DNA of 64,000 nt from Mucilaginibacter paludis DSM 18603 (GTDB lineage: Bacteria > Bacteroidota > Bacteroidia > Sphingobacteriales > Sphingobacteriaceae), in the NCBI RefSeq assembly GCF_000166195.2, contig NZ_CM001403.1, positions 558,001-622,000 of the forward strand, given 5' to 3'. Below, in pieces: positions 53,642-62,240 of the stretch. The first letter of the stretch is position 1, and the number at the start of each line of letters is the position of its first letter. Below the pieces are notes generated by a model, which saw only the letters and a program-made list of their open reading frames with translations, was not told the origin of the DNA and searched no databases. The position numbers and the translations under genes were made by a program.

Positions 53642-56071
53642 TCAGTTGTTTTTATTGGGAACCTCGTTTTTTATATCGTCATTTTTTATACCCCTTTTAT
53701 TCTTTACAACATTGCTGTTTAGCTTACCGAAACGATAGCTTAGCTGGATAGCGGCACTACGATAGAAACTATTTTGATGAATTAACTGAGTAAAATTATT
53801 CGCGGTTGTTGTTGATTTTGTGGTGAAAAATTTATTTTGAGGATTTGAGATATAGCCGCCAATTGTTAATTTCTTTTTAAAAAAGTCCTTAGAAATGCTT
53901 GTTGAGTTATAAAAATAACCATTATCGTGTCCTTGAAGGCTAATTGTTCTACTGTTGTAACCAGCACTGAAACCAACGCTTATCCCATTCTTCAATTGAT
54001 AATCTGCTGAGGCTACAAAATTACCCTGGAAGCCCTTATTTGAATATCTTATACTGTCAGTTTGGGCACTTAACATCCTATAATATAATGATGAATTAAT
54101 GCTTAAATTTATTGATTTAGATAAAGGGTAATTTAAGCTAAGATTAAACCCGATCTTCCTGCTTTTTCCTAAATTCTGATAAGATAAAGTTGTTATAGAA
54201 TCTTGAGGATTATACGTTGTCAGATGCTCTATTGTATTTCCCGCAAATTCGTAGTTTAATCCCAAGCTTAAATAGCCCGAAGAGAATTTGCTAAATGTAA
54301 CTTCAATGTTATGATTTAAAGTAGGGACAAGATCGGGATTACCTACAGTTACAAACTTAGGATTGATTTTATTTACAAAAGGATTAACCTGCCATATACT
54401 AGGCCTTTGGATTCTTTCTCCATATCCAAAATTAATACTGGCCGTTTGACCAAGTGAAATTTGACTAGAGACAGAGGGTATAATATTAAGATAATTCCTA
54501 TCATAAGTGGTATTTGTGGACACAAAGTCAGCGTTTAACGTTGTATGCTCTAATCGCGCGCCGAATTTTACTGCTACTTTTGAAAATTTTAATTGATAGG
54601 AATTATATAAGCTATAAACATTTTGATCAAATTTAAAAAAATTATTACCGCCATCATTGCCATCATCATTTGTCACAATACTAGTTAGGAAATTACTGGT
54701 ATTACTTCTTAGAATCATTTTTCCTCCAGCTTCAATAGTGATTGTTTTTTTAGGCTGAATATAATCTACTTGAAGTGTATGCTCATTTGACTCAGCATCG
54801 TTTTTCTGGTTATAATCATTATTATTATAGTTGAATTGTTTCGACGTTGCTACCCCATTTTCCTGTTTGTTGGAAATGAATGAGTATTGATAAGAAAAGG
54901 TCAGATACTGCTTTTTATTTCGTTTAAAACCTTTTTGATAATTAAACGAAACATCAGCGGTATTAAACAAACTATTTCCTGTACTATTTATATCAAAACT
55001 TTGAGTCAGCTCATTGTTAGCGTTGAAGAGTACATTAGTCAGTTCAATACCTTGCGTCGAATAGTAGCGATTATAGCCACCAGATCCTGTTATTAAATTT
55101 AATGTATCTGGTTGATAGCTGATTTCAAGATTTCCTAAGCGATAATTGTTGGAGTTAGTGGTTTGCCCGTTTTGATTAAGAACACTATAGGTAGGGCTCG
55201 TTTGAGTTTGGGCGCTTTCATAGCCTAGTTCCCTGGTATTTTGCCACCCCAAACCAGCATAAAAGATTACCCCCAGTTTATTCTTTTTAAGATTCATTAG
55301 AATTGAAGAACTTGTACCATATACAGTATTATAACTTGAATTAATACTGCCGTTGTAACCTTGTACAAGTTTCTTTTTGGTTATAATATTCAGTATACCG
55401 GCCAGACCTTCACTGTCATATTTAGCTGGTGGTATCGTGATAACTTCAATTTTTTCAATGTTACTCGCAGGCATGGCTCTAAAAACATCAGAAGGGTTTT
55501 TCGCCACTAAGGATGACGAGCGACCATCAATTAATATTTTGTAATTACCACTGGCTTTGAGCTTAATAGTTCCGGTTGCATCTACGGTGATTAATGGGAC
55601 TTTATGTAATATTTCTAATAGAGATTTTGTTTTACTTTCAGGGTCGGCTTGCACATTGTATGATATTCTGTCTACCTCCTGCTTAATTATTTGCTTCCTA
55701 CTTGTAACTATGACTTCGGCAAGTTGATGCAGTTTCGGAGATAAAAGTATTTCCCCAACATTTTTTCTGAGTGCCAAGTTTTGATTAATAGTAATATTCA
55801 ATTGTTTTTCCTCATATCCGCTATATGTAAATACAAGTCGGTATGTTTTATATAAGAGGTCATCAATTACAAAATGGCCATTGGTATCAATGGGGGTAAC
55901 AGATTTTACCTTGACATTATTCTCCTGATAAACAGAAATGATCCCTTGTCCACAATACGTTTTTTTTAATGAATCCAGAACGACACCTTCTATACTCCCA
56001 TTTGCTTTTTTATTCTGTGCAAATGCCAATGAGTGTAAGGCAAGTAAGGAAAATAGTATTAGTTTTTTCAT
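53642..56071 (-). CDS. Outer-membrane beta-barrel protein, TonB-receptor-like (OMP_b-brl_3 type)
   Basis: 809 residues. Signal peptide (LILFSLLALHSLAFA), a carboxypeptidase-regulatory-like domain (GSIEGVVLDSL..., GHFVIDDLLYKTYRLVF), a plug domain (LLEILHKVPLITVDATGTIK, YKILIDGRSSSLV) and a large barrel. Inside a peptide export operon it may let the mature peptide cross the outer membrane or give self-immunity; the precise role is inferred. Confidence 0.9.
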   Translation of the reverse strand: MKKLILFSLLALHSLAFAQNKKANGSIEGVVLDSLKKTYCGQGIISVYQENNVKVKSVTPIDTNGHFVIDDLLYKTYRLVFTYSGYEEKQLNITINQNLALRKNVGEILLSPKLHQLAEVIVTSRKQIIKQEVDRISYNVQADPESKTKSLLEILHKVPLITVDATGTIKLKASGNYKILIDGRSSSLVAKNPSDVFRAMPASNIEKIEVITIPPAKYDSEGLAGILNIITKKKLVQGYNGSINSSYNTVYGTSSSILMNLKKNKLGVIFYAGLGWQNTRELGYESAQTQTSPTYSVLNQNGQTTNSNNYRLGNLEISYQPDTLNLITGSGGYNRYYSTQGIELTNVLFNANNELTQSFDINSTGNSLFNTADVSFNYQKGFKRNKKQYLTFSYQYSFISNKQENGVATSKQFNYNNNDYNQKNDAESNEHTLQVDYIQPKKTITIEAGGKMILRSNTSNFLTSIVTNDDGNDGGNNFFKFDQNVYSLYNSYQLKFSKVAVKFGARLEHTTLNADFVSTNTTYDRNYLNIIPSVSSQISLGQTASINFGYGERIQRPSIWQVNPFVNKINPKFVTVGNPDLVPTLNHNIEVTFSKFSSGYLSLGLNYEFAGNTIEHLTTYNPQDSITTLSYQNLGKSRKIGFNLSLNYPLSKSINLSINSSLYYRMLSAQTDSIRYSNKGFQGNFVASADYQLKNGISVGFSAGYNSRTISLQGHDNGYFYNSTSISKDFFKKKLTIGGYISNPQNKFFTTKSTTTANNFTQLIHQNSFYRSAAIQLSYRFGKLNSNVVKNKRGIKNDDIKNEVPNKNN

Positions 56072-56095
56072 TGGTGAATTATTATGTAATGTTGG

Positions 56096-57067
56096 CTAGG
56101 GTCGGTTATAATTACTGAATATTGAATTAAATAATGCTGTAAATAGACTTTGGTCCCGTATGACAATATACACACGACAATTCAGCCCGTTCTTCAATAT
56201 TGGCCTGTCTCCGGTTATCGGCGTATTAATAACTTGAGGTAAACTAACAAAAACAGTAAAGTGCCCGTTAGTAATTATGTCAGAAACATTGCTAATTCTT
56301 CCATTGATTACTCCATACTTTTGATAAAAAAATGCATCCGTTCTTAATTGTACTGACTGACCAACATGAACTTTGCCCAGGTCGTCTTCATTAAGAGGCA
56401 CTTCGAGATAAAAATCTGTTTTAGGCACTACATAGCCAATGATTTTTTTAGGTGCAAGGTTAACATAAGGACTTACTGTAGCGAGATTCCAAGTTAGTTT
56501 TCCATCGGTAGGCGATTGCAACGTGTAATTTTTGAGCCAGCTGTTTATTCCAATTAGTAATTGTTTAGTCTTTAAGGGAGTTATTCGTGGAGATTCTTTA
56601 AATATGCTGTCGAAAAGCCCCTGAATACCACCTAATTTATTAAAATTGTTGTTGATAGATTTATTTAAGGAACGTGTATCTTCTAAAACTTTTTTTAATT
56701 TTAATATTTCTGCAAATTCGTTCTTACCTTGAACTATAGCGATAATTTCATCCTTTCTTACAATGTCATTGTTTTTTGCCAATAGGCTAAAATAATTACT
56801 GCTATTTGTTTCAATAGGTACTGGCAGATTCGTCGCGATTAATTTGGAACTTTTTATTATGTAATTTGGGTAGCGAAAGAAAGTTGCACCTATGAACATC
56901 AGTACAAAAAAAGCTACAATGGTTACCAATGCCCATGTGTTGCCAAAATTCTTTTTTTCAGATAGAATCTCCTGGGCCAGGGCCGAGCGGCGATACTTGC
57001 TTGCTTTAGCATTATTAATTATTTCAATTACGTCCGTAGACGAAGTATTATGATCCCGTTTGTCCAT
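56096..57067 (-). CDS. HlyD-family membrane fusion protein
   Basis: 323 residues: one N-terminal membrane helix (TWALVTIVAFFVLMFIGATF), lipoyl/coiled-coil region shortened compared with HlyD, and a beta-barrel domain (VPKTDFYLEVPLNEDDLGKV, HVGQSVQLRTDAF). Partner of the ABC exporter; its start overlaps the exporter stop by 20 bases. Confidence 0.9.
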   Translation of the reverse strand: MDKRDHNTSSTDVIEIINNAKASKYRRSALAQEILSEKKNFGNTWALVTIVAFFVLMFIGATFFRYPNYIIKSSKLIATNLPVPIETNSSNYFSLLAKNNDIVRKDEIIAIVQGKNEFAEILKLKKVLEDTRSLNKSINNNFNKLGGIQGLFDSIFKESPRITPLKTKQLLIGINSWLKNYTLQSPTDGKLTWNLATVSPYVNLAPKKIIGYVVPKTDFYLEVPLNEDDLGKVHVGQSVQLRTDAFFYQKYGVINGRISNVSDIITNGHFTVFVSLPQVINTPITGDRPILKNGLNCRVYIVIRDQSLFTALFNSIFSNYNRP

Positions 57068-59261
57068 CTAATTCTAGTTGATTTTTCACAAGTTCATAAT
57101 ACAACCCTTTGAGTTTAGTTAAGTCCGCATGGTTTCCTTGTTCAGCGATCTTACCCTCATTCATCACAATGATCTTATCGGCATTCTTTACAGTACTAAG
57201 GCGATGGGCAACAATAACAACAGTTCTTTTTGAAAATACTGCTTTTAAATTTTCTGTTATTGTCCTTTCATTGTTTGCGTCTAAAGCATTTGTCGCTTCA
57301 TCAAAAAAAAGATATTCCGGATCTTTATATATCGCCCTTGCAATAAGTAAACGCTGTCGCTGGCCTTGACTTATACCAACCCCATCTACTCCCAATAAAG
57401 TATAGAATCCATTCGGTAGAGTATCAATAAAAGGATAAATGTTGGCTATTTTAGCACAATAAAGGAGTTTTTCATAATCAATGATTTCTGAACCGATTGC
57501 GATATTTCTTGCTATCGATTCGTTAAATATGTAGCCATCTTGTAGAACTGCCCCGCATTGTCGCCTCCAAAAAGAAGGATTAATATTTCTCAAATTACTA
57601 TTACCTACTCTAATATCACCTTCGTAGTAATCATAAAACTTCATCAATAATTTAAGTAGCGTCGTTTTTCCACTTCCGCTCATACCTACTATAGCTGTAA
57701 CTTTGCCGGTCTCTATTTCTATATTTATATCGTCTAATGCAAACCTTAGTCCTGAACCAGGATATTTGAAACTCAGCTTTTCCAAATAGATGGATTTATT
57801 CTCGGGTAAATGATCGACATAAACTATTTCCGGGCTTTCCTCTTCAGGTAATTGATGTACTTCATTAATTCTTTCTAAGCTAATTCTAGCATCTTGTGTT
57901 GCTTGAATAAACTTAACAATCTGTTCTACCGGGTTACTTAATTGACCAATAATATATTGAATCGCAACCATTGAACCGAGTGTGAAATGCCCATCAATAA
58001 CAAGTTTTGCTGTCAAGAAAGTTATTAAGAAATCCTTTCCTTGATTGATAAAAAGCGACCCGGTTTCCTGAATTTGGCTATAACTTAATGACTTAGAACT
58101 TAACTTAAAAATGTTAGTCTGTATATTCTCCCAATCCCAACGCTTTAACTGTTCCGCGTTATTTAATCTTATTTCTTGCATCCCCTGAACAAATTCCAAA
58201 GTGGCATTATTCTCTTTTGAATATATATGAAAGGATTTATAATTCAGTTTACGTCTGATTTTTAAGAATATGGTTATCCAAAAAACATACAATATACTAC
58301 CACAAATAAATATCAAGTATAACAAACTATTAAAGGACAAGAGAACAAAGGACAGGGCAGTCAAATTAACAATGGAAAAAAGAGTAGATAGTGAGGATCC
58401 CGTTAAATAATCTTGAATTTTCTTATGATCGTTTATTCTCTGCAGTGTATCCCCTGTATGATGTAAATCGAAATATGAGACCGGAAGCCGTGTTAATTTC
58501 ACCCAAAAATCTGACAGGATTGATATGTTTATAATATTAGAAATCCTCAAAAGTATTCTACTTCTAATAAATTCTATCGCTGTTCGACCGAACATCAACG
58601 ATAGTTGAGCAATTAATATAACTACAATTAGATTCAGATTATTTGCATTTATTCCGACATCAATTATAGCCTTGGTCAAAAATGGAACAACGAGCTGTAA
58701 TGCGGATGTGGCTATTAAAGAAATGAATACCTGGGCTATTGGCCATTTACTATCAGTTAGATATTGTAATATAATCTTCCAATTAAGATTGTTTTCTTTA
58801 TCATCCGGTTCTTGGTAAAGCGCAGGAGTCGGTGTCATTAACAAGGCCACCCCGGTTTTCTTCTCATCTTCCGCGTCGTCAGAGAAAGCCCATTGATCAA
58901 GAAATTCTTTTTTACTAAGATGAATAATGCCTTTGCCCGGATCAGCAATTTTGATCTTCCAATCCCTTCTTCTGTATGCAATTGATATTAATACAACAAA
59001 GTGGTTTTGATTCCAATGCAGTATGCATGGAGTTGATACTTCAGTTAATTGACGAAGGTTCAACATTACCCCTCGCGTTCTGAAGCCGATTTTTTCAGCG
59101 GCTTCACTTAATCCAAGAACAGAGGTGCCCTCTTTATTGAAGCCAGAGAGTCGCCTAAGAGTATCGGTATTAAAATGCTTTCCGTGGTAATGGGTTATCA
59201 TTTTTAAGCATACCGGCCCGCAATCCATTGAATTAAGTTGTCGATAAAACACAAAAGCCAT
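57048..59261 (-). CDS. C39-peptidase ABC exporter (leader-cleaving)
   Basis: 737 residues. N-terminal C39 peptidase with Gln8, Cys14 (SMDCGPVCLK), His87 (NQNHFVVL) and Asp107 (ADPGKG), so catalysis should be intact. Then six membrane helices and an ATPase with Walker A GMSGSGKT, a variant signature ISQGQRQR, Walker B YLFFDEATNALD and the H-loop AHRLST. It should cut after the double glycine of the 54-aa precursor and export the core. Confidence 0.95.
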   Translation of the reverse strand: MAFVFYRQLNSMDCGPVCLKMITHYHGKHFNTDTLRRLSGFNKEGTSVLGLSEAAEKIGFRTRGVMLNLRQLTEVSTPCILHWNQNHFVVLISIAYRRRDWKIKIADPGKGIIHLSKKEFLDQWAFSDDAEDEKKTGVALLMTPTPALYQEPDDKENNLNWKIILQYLTDSKWPIAQVFISLIATSALQLVVPFLTKAIIDVGINANNLNLIVVILIAQLSLMFGRTAIEFIRSRILLRISNIINISILSDFWVKLTRLPVSYFDLHHTGDTLQRINDHKKIQDYLTGSSLSTLFSIVNLTALSFVLLSFNSLLYLIFICGSILYVFWITIFLKIRRKLNYKSFHIYSKENNATLEFVQGMQEIRLNNAEQLKRWDWENIQTNIFKLSSKSLSYSQIQETGSLFINQGKDFLITFLTAKLVIDGHFTLGSMVAIQYIIGQLSNPVEQIVKFIQATQDARISLERINEVHQLPEEESPEIVYVDHLPENKSIYLEKLSFKYPGSGLRFALDDINIEIETGKVTAIVGMSGSGKTTLLKLLMKFYDYYEGDIRVGNSNLRNINPSFWRRQCGAVLQDGYIFNESIARNIAIGSEIIDYEKLLYCAKIANIYPFIDTLPNGFYTLLGVDGVGISQGQRQRLLIARAIYKDPEYLFFDEATNALDANNERTITENLKAVFSKRTVVIVAHRLSTVKNADKIIVMNEGKIAEQGNHADLTKLKGLYYELVKNQLELDGQTGS

Positions 59262-59303
59262 TTACCAGGATTTATAAGATTAATAAATATTTAATCCCAT
59301 TTA

Positions 59304-60179
59304 CTAATTCTGTAGTAAAGGACTGGGATTATTTTTTAATAAATTTATGATGGAGTAATCGATTACTTTTCTTTGTTCATCTGAGATTGCGAGTTGAGCA
59401 TGCATCAGTTCTATTATTAAAGAATGAAGATACCTTTTCTCACCAATATCAATTTTATTTGGAGTGAAGCTATTTAAGCTAATTGCTTTTTCAATTTGGT
59501 TTTGGCATATTGTTTCCCATTTTTTTTTCCATCCATCAGGGTCGGAGGAATAATATATATCTTTAATTTCGGTCAAAGCCTCTATACTAAACATGGGATT
59601 ATTTTCATTTATCTCATTAGATATTTCTTTGCAGTAGATCGGTAAAACTGATTCAATATCCATCGACCATAAAAAATGGATTAAAGCTACGTGTAAATAG
59701 AGTGCAAATGTTAAAACGACTTCGTTAGTAATTTCATAATCAACGATCTCTTCTATCAATAACTGCGTAAACAGGACATTAAAATCAATGTAGCTATCTA
59801 ATAATTTATATTTACCGTATTCATAGTAAAAATCTTGCCTGTATAATCCAAAATAAATGGCGTTACTTTCAAGTGATAAAAACGCACTTTCATGGCGATA
59901 ATTTAATCGATTGCTATCAAATTGGCTTTTTACGAAATATTCCGAAAAAAACTTTCCGGCTTTGCGTGCCAATATATCCTTTTTATTATGTTGCGTATAC
60001 AGTGTTAGTCTAAGATTATCTCCTCGACTATAGCTGAAAGCAATTGAATATGATTTCACAATTTCTAAACATTGCATTTCATAAATAAAAGGCTTTATTG
60101 CATCATTTATCAATGAATTCCAATATCGATCTTTACAAAAAATGGACGTTGATAAATGAGTTAGTTTTTCGAGTTTCAT
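59304..60179 (-). CDS. Stand-alone dehydratase-C-like (thiopeptide-type) protein
   Basis: 291 residues. KSYSIAFSYSRGDNLRLTLY resembles the 'GPHLRLR' strand of the SpaB_C/thiopeptide-type domain; the rest is helical (ITNEVVLTFALYLHVALIHF). No glutamylation domain or LanC is found in the window. It resembles the product at 46597-47433 in size, layout and tail (LSISDEQRK/LSADDSAV). Lies between a GT2 gene (9 bases) and the exporter. Confidence 0.55.
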   Translation of the reverse strand: MKLEKLTHLSTSIFCKDRYWNSLINDAIKPFIYEMQCLEIVKSYSIAFSYSRGDNLRLTLYTQHNKKDILARKAGKFFSEYFVKSQFDSNRLNYRHESAFLSLESNAIYFGLYRQDFYYEYGKYKLLDSYIDFNVLFTQLLIEEIVDYEITNEVVLTFALYLHVALIHFLWSMDIESVLPIYCKEISNEINENNPMFSIEALTEIKDIYYSSDPDGWKKKWETICQNQIEKAISLNSFTPNKIDIGEKRYLHSLIIELMHAQLAISDEQRKVIDYSIINLLKNNPSPLLQN

Positions 60180-60188
60180 TCTACAAGT

Positions 60189-61292
60189 CTATATTTTTAT
60201 CGGTGTGCTGTAATCAAAATTTTTATAAACCAGGCCGCTTCCGAAGGATTTATGGTTTACAATTCCCAATTTATTACGTTTGTTCTTCAAGAATAGAGTT
60301 CTATTGAAATGAACATAGTTGAAGGCCGCAATTTCTGCCATTAATGTGGGGTTTGCCCTGTAGTAATGCTCTTGGTCTACTCGGCTTACTAAAAAATCAT
60401 TCTTTGAAATTAGTTGTAGTGTCTGGTTAGACCTAAGGAAAGTCAACTTTAACTCTTCTTCTTCAAAGCTCCAAGACCCTTTCCTCCAAGATTTGCTTTT
60501 TTTCGCAAATAGGAATGTTTTCTTTGAAGAATAGGCAGATTTATAATTAAATGATGCTTTAACTATATTATCTATTATATCGCCCATTTCAAAAGTTCCA
60601 TTTTTATAAATGATAAGTATTCTAGAAACAAAAGGGGTAATATAATGGATAAAAATATTTTCAATTTGAGCTAAAATCGTATTAGATGAGTGTCTATCTA
60701 CATCTGAGTGATGAATAAAACTAAGGAATTGGGGCTCTGTAATACGAAATGGATTAACGCCAACGAATGTAAGGCGATTAATAAAATCCACATCCTCAAA
60801 ACCGTAAATATTCATTTTTTCATCGAATCCCTTAATTTGAATAAAGTTTTCTTTTCTGACACAAACCTTTCCACCTGTATCGCCAGGGATGAGGAAATCA
60901 TTGTTATCATCATAAATATTCAAAGGAGTTAGTACTATATTGCTATTATTATTAAACTGTTTTCTTATATAGTCCACAAATCCATTTCCCAAATAGTGAT
61001 CAGCATTAATATTACAAACGATATCACCATTACTCAATTTAAAGGCTAAATTTTTGGAGTGGCTGTGATTAAAAGAAACCGGATCGAAGGTTTTAAAATA
61101 AATAAGTTTACCATTCGCTATCATTGTTTCAAACGCGTTTTTAACCCACGACTCCATATTGTCTTTAGAATTGTAATCCAGCAATACAATCTCGACATCG
61201 TCATCACGGCAGCATTCTTTAAGATTATCTTCCAAGGTTTGCATCAAATGGTTTAGGCGATTCATAGCTATGATGCAGAATGAAATCTTCAT
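60189..61292 (-). CDS. GT2-type glycosyltransferase
   Basis: 367 residues. GT-A N-terminus (MKISFCIIAMNRLNHLMQTL ... EIVLLDYNSKDN), a DXD-equivalent in INADHYLGNGFVDYI, and a C-terminal galactosyltransferase-like GFDEKMNIYGFEDVDFINRL. First maturation gene after the precursor, which suggests that it modifies the precursor. The domain order is like the GT2 enzymes of glycocin clusters, but S- or O-linkage cannot be told. Confidence 0.88.
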   Translation of the reverse strand: MKISFCIIAMNRLNHLMQTLEDNLKECCRDDDVEIVLLDYNSKDNMESWVKNAFETMIANGKLIYFKTFDPVSFNHSHSKNLAFKLSNGDIVCNINADHYLGNGFVDYIRKQFNNNSNIVLTPLNIYDDNNDFLIPGDTGGKVCVRKENFIQIKGFDEKMNIYGFEDVDFINRLTFVGVNPFRITEPQFLSFIHHSDVDRHSSNTILAQIENIFIHYITPFVSRILIIYKNGTFEMGDIIDNIVKASFNYKSAYSSKKTFLFAKKSKSWRKGSWSFEEEELKLTFLRSNQTLQLISKNDFLVSRVDQEHYYRANPTLMAEIAAFNYVHFNRTLFLKNKRNKLGIVNHKSFGSGLVYKNFDYSTPIKI

Positions 61293-61337
61293 TTATAAAT
61301 TTTTGTGGTTCGGGAAGGTTCTTAAGATTTATTAATT

Positions 61338-61372
61338 AAAAAAAAGGTTGCTACAATTGGCAACCTTTTTTT
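61338..61372 (-). terminator. Intrinsic terminator/attenuator between precursor and biosynthetic genes
   Basis: An 11-bp stem (AAAAAGGTTGC / GGCAACCTTTTT) with a short loop; on the minus strand it is followed by a long T run. It lies 12 bases after the precursor stop, so precursor mRNA should be more abundant than the downstream operon. Confidence 0.8.
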
Positions 61373-61383
61373 ACAGTCAGGAA

Positions 61384-61548
61384 TTAATCAAATTTCCCAT
61401 CTGTGCAATCACCATGATCGCCAGTGTTTGTACAGCCGGTATACAAATAAGTATAACCGCCAGTAAGTTTAACCATTTCTTCTCTTCTTAGAGTCTTCGG
61501 TTGTGTTGACTCATCTTGTTTTACCAAATTTGTTAACTTGAGCTTCAT
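61384..61548 (-). CDS. Double-glycine leader RiPP precursor peptide (54 aa)
   Basis: Leader MKLKLTNLVKQDESTQPKTL then REEMVKLTGG (Gly30-Gly31), typical of Bacteroidota 'natural product precursor' peptides. The 23-residue core begins YTYLYTGCTNTG and ends DCTDGKFD, holding two Cys, five Thr, several Tyr/Asp and no Ser. The two Cys could form a disulphide (VKOR protein present), the Thr could be glycosylated or ester-linked. Immediately upstream of the exporter operon; missed by simple length cut-offs. Confidence 0.85.
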   Translation of the reverse strand: MKLKLTNLVKQDESTQPKTLRREEMVKLTGGYTYLYTGCTNTGDHGDCTDGKFD

Positions 61549-61840
61549 AAGTATTAATTGCAACCCGCAAATTCACCATAAATTTGCATTGGCAATAACT
61601 AAGTTATTACTGTTTCTAATAAAAGACAACAAGACTAATATTTTTAATAAGTTGCTACTATTCTAATTGTATTAGTAAAGAAATAGCAATCTTACTTGTA
61701 TATAATTAATTAAATGTCAATTAATTGCTCTATTTTCTGCTTGACAAGACATGCTAATAACAAGAAAAATCAACCAATTTTCCCACACAAGGGTATTTTA
61801 ATCTTGTATTTTTAATTTTTTTTTGAAGTAAACATAAGGG
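61549..61840. other. Promoter region of the peptide operon, no gene
   Basis: About 290 very AT-rich bases between the precursor start and the right direct repeat. It must contain the promoter for the minus-strand operon. No hairpin or ORF stands out. Confidence 0.5.
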
Positions 61841-61909
61841 GTGTGTTGGTTAATTATCCCGATAAGGGGAATTTTTATACTTTTATAGGGATATATAGCT
61901 CCACCTTAT
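61841..61909 (+). repeat. Right copy of the 69-bp direct repeat, leader of the aminotransferase gene
   Basis: About 90% identical to 45911-45979 and ends at the first bases of the aminotransferase start codon. Probably the native promoter/leader of that gene. Confidence 0.85.
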
Positions 61910-62240
61910 GACAATAAAACACAACATCGATTTTCAGAAAGCATCTTTTAAAGATTTTGAACGAATACCGGATTTGAACGCTTTTCAGCGAGCCGAAATT
62001 TTTAAGGATTTTACGGATTACATGGAAGTACAGGGACACATGAACTACCGTTTTGTAACGAGTAACGGTTGCGGCCCAGAAATGTGGGTAAGTTCACCAT
62101 TCCAGATAGAGCCTAAAAAATGTGTCAGCCTGGTTTCCAATGATTATTTAAATTTCACCCAGCATCCCAAAGTAAAGGCGGCGGCCATTGCAGGAATAGA
62201 AAAATATGGGACCGGGGCCGGGGCTTCTCCCCTGATCGGG

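Noticed and set aside
46597..60179. Complete lanthipeptide (LanB/LanC) system
   Set aside because: No glutamylating LanB N-terminal domain or LanC zinc-site cyclase is encoded in the window; only dehydratase-C-like proteins are seen.
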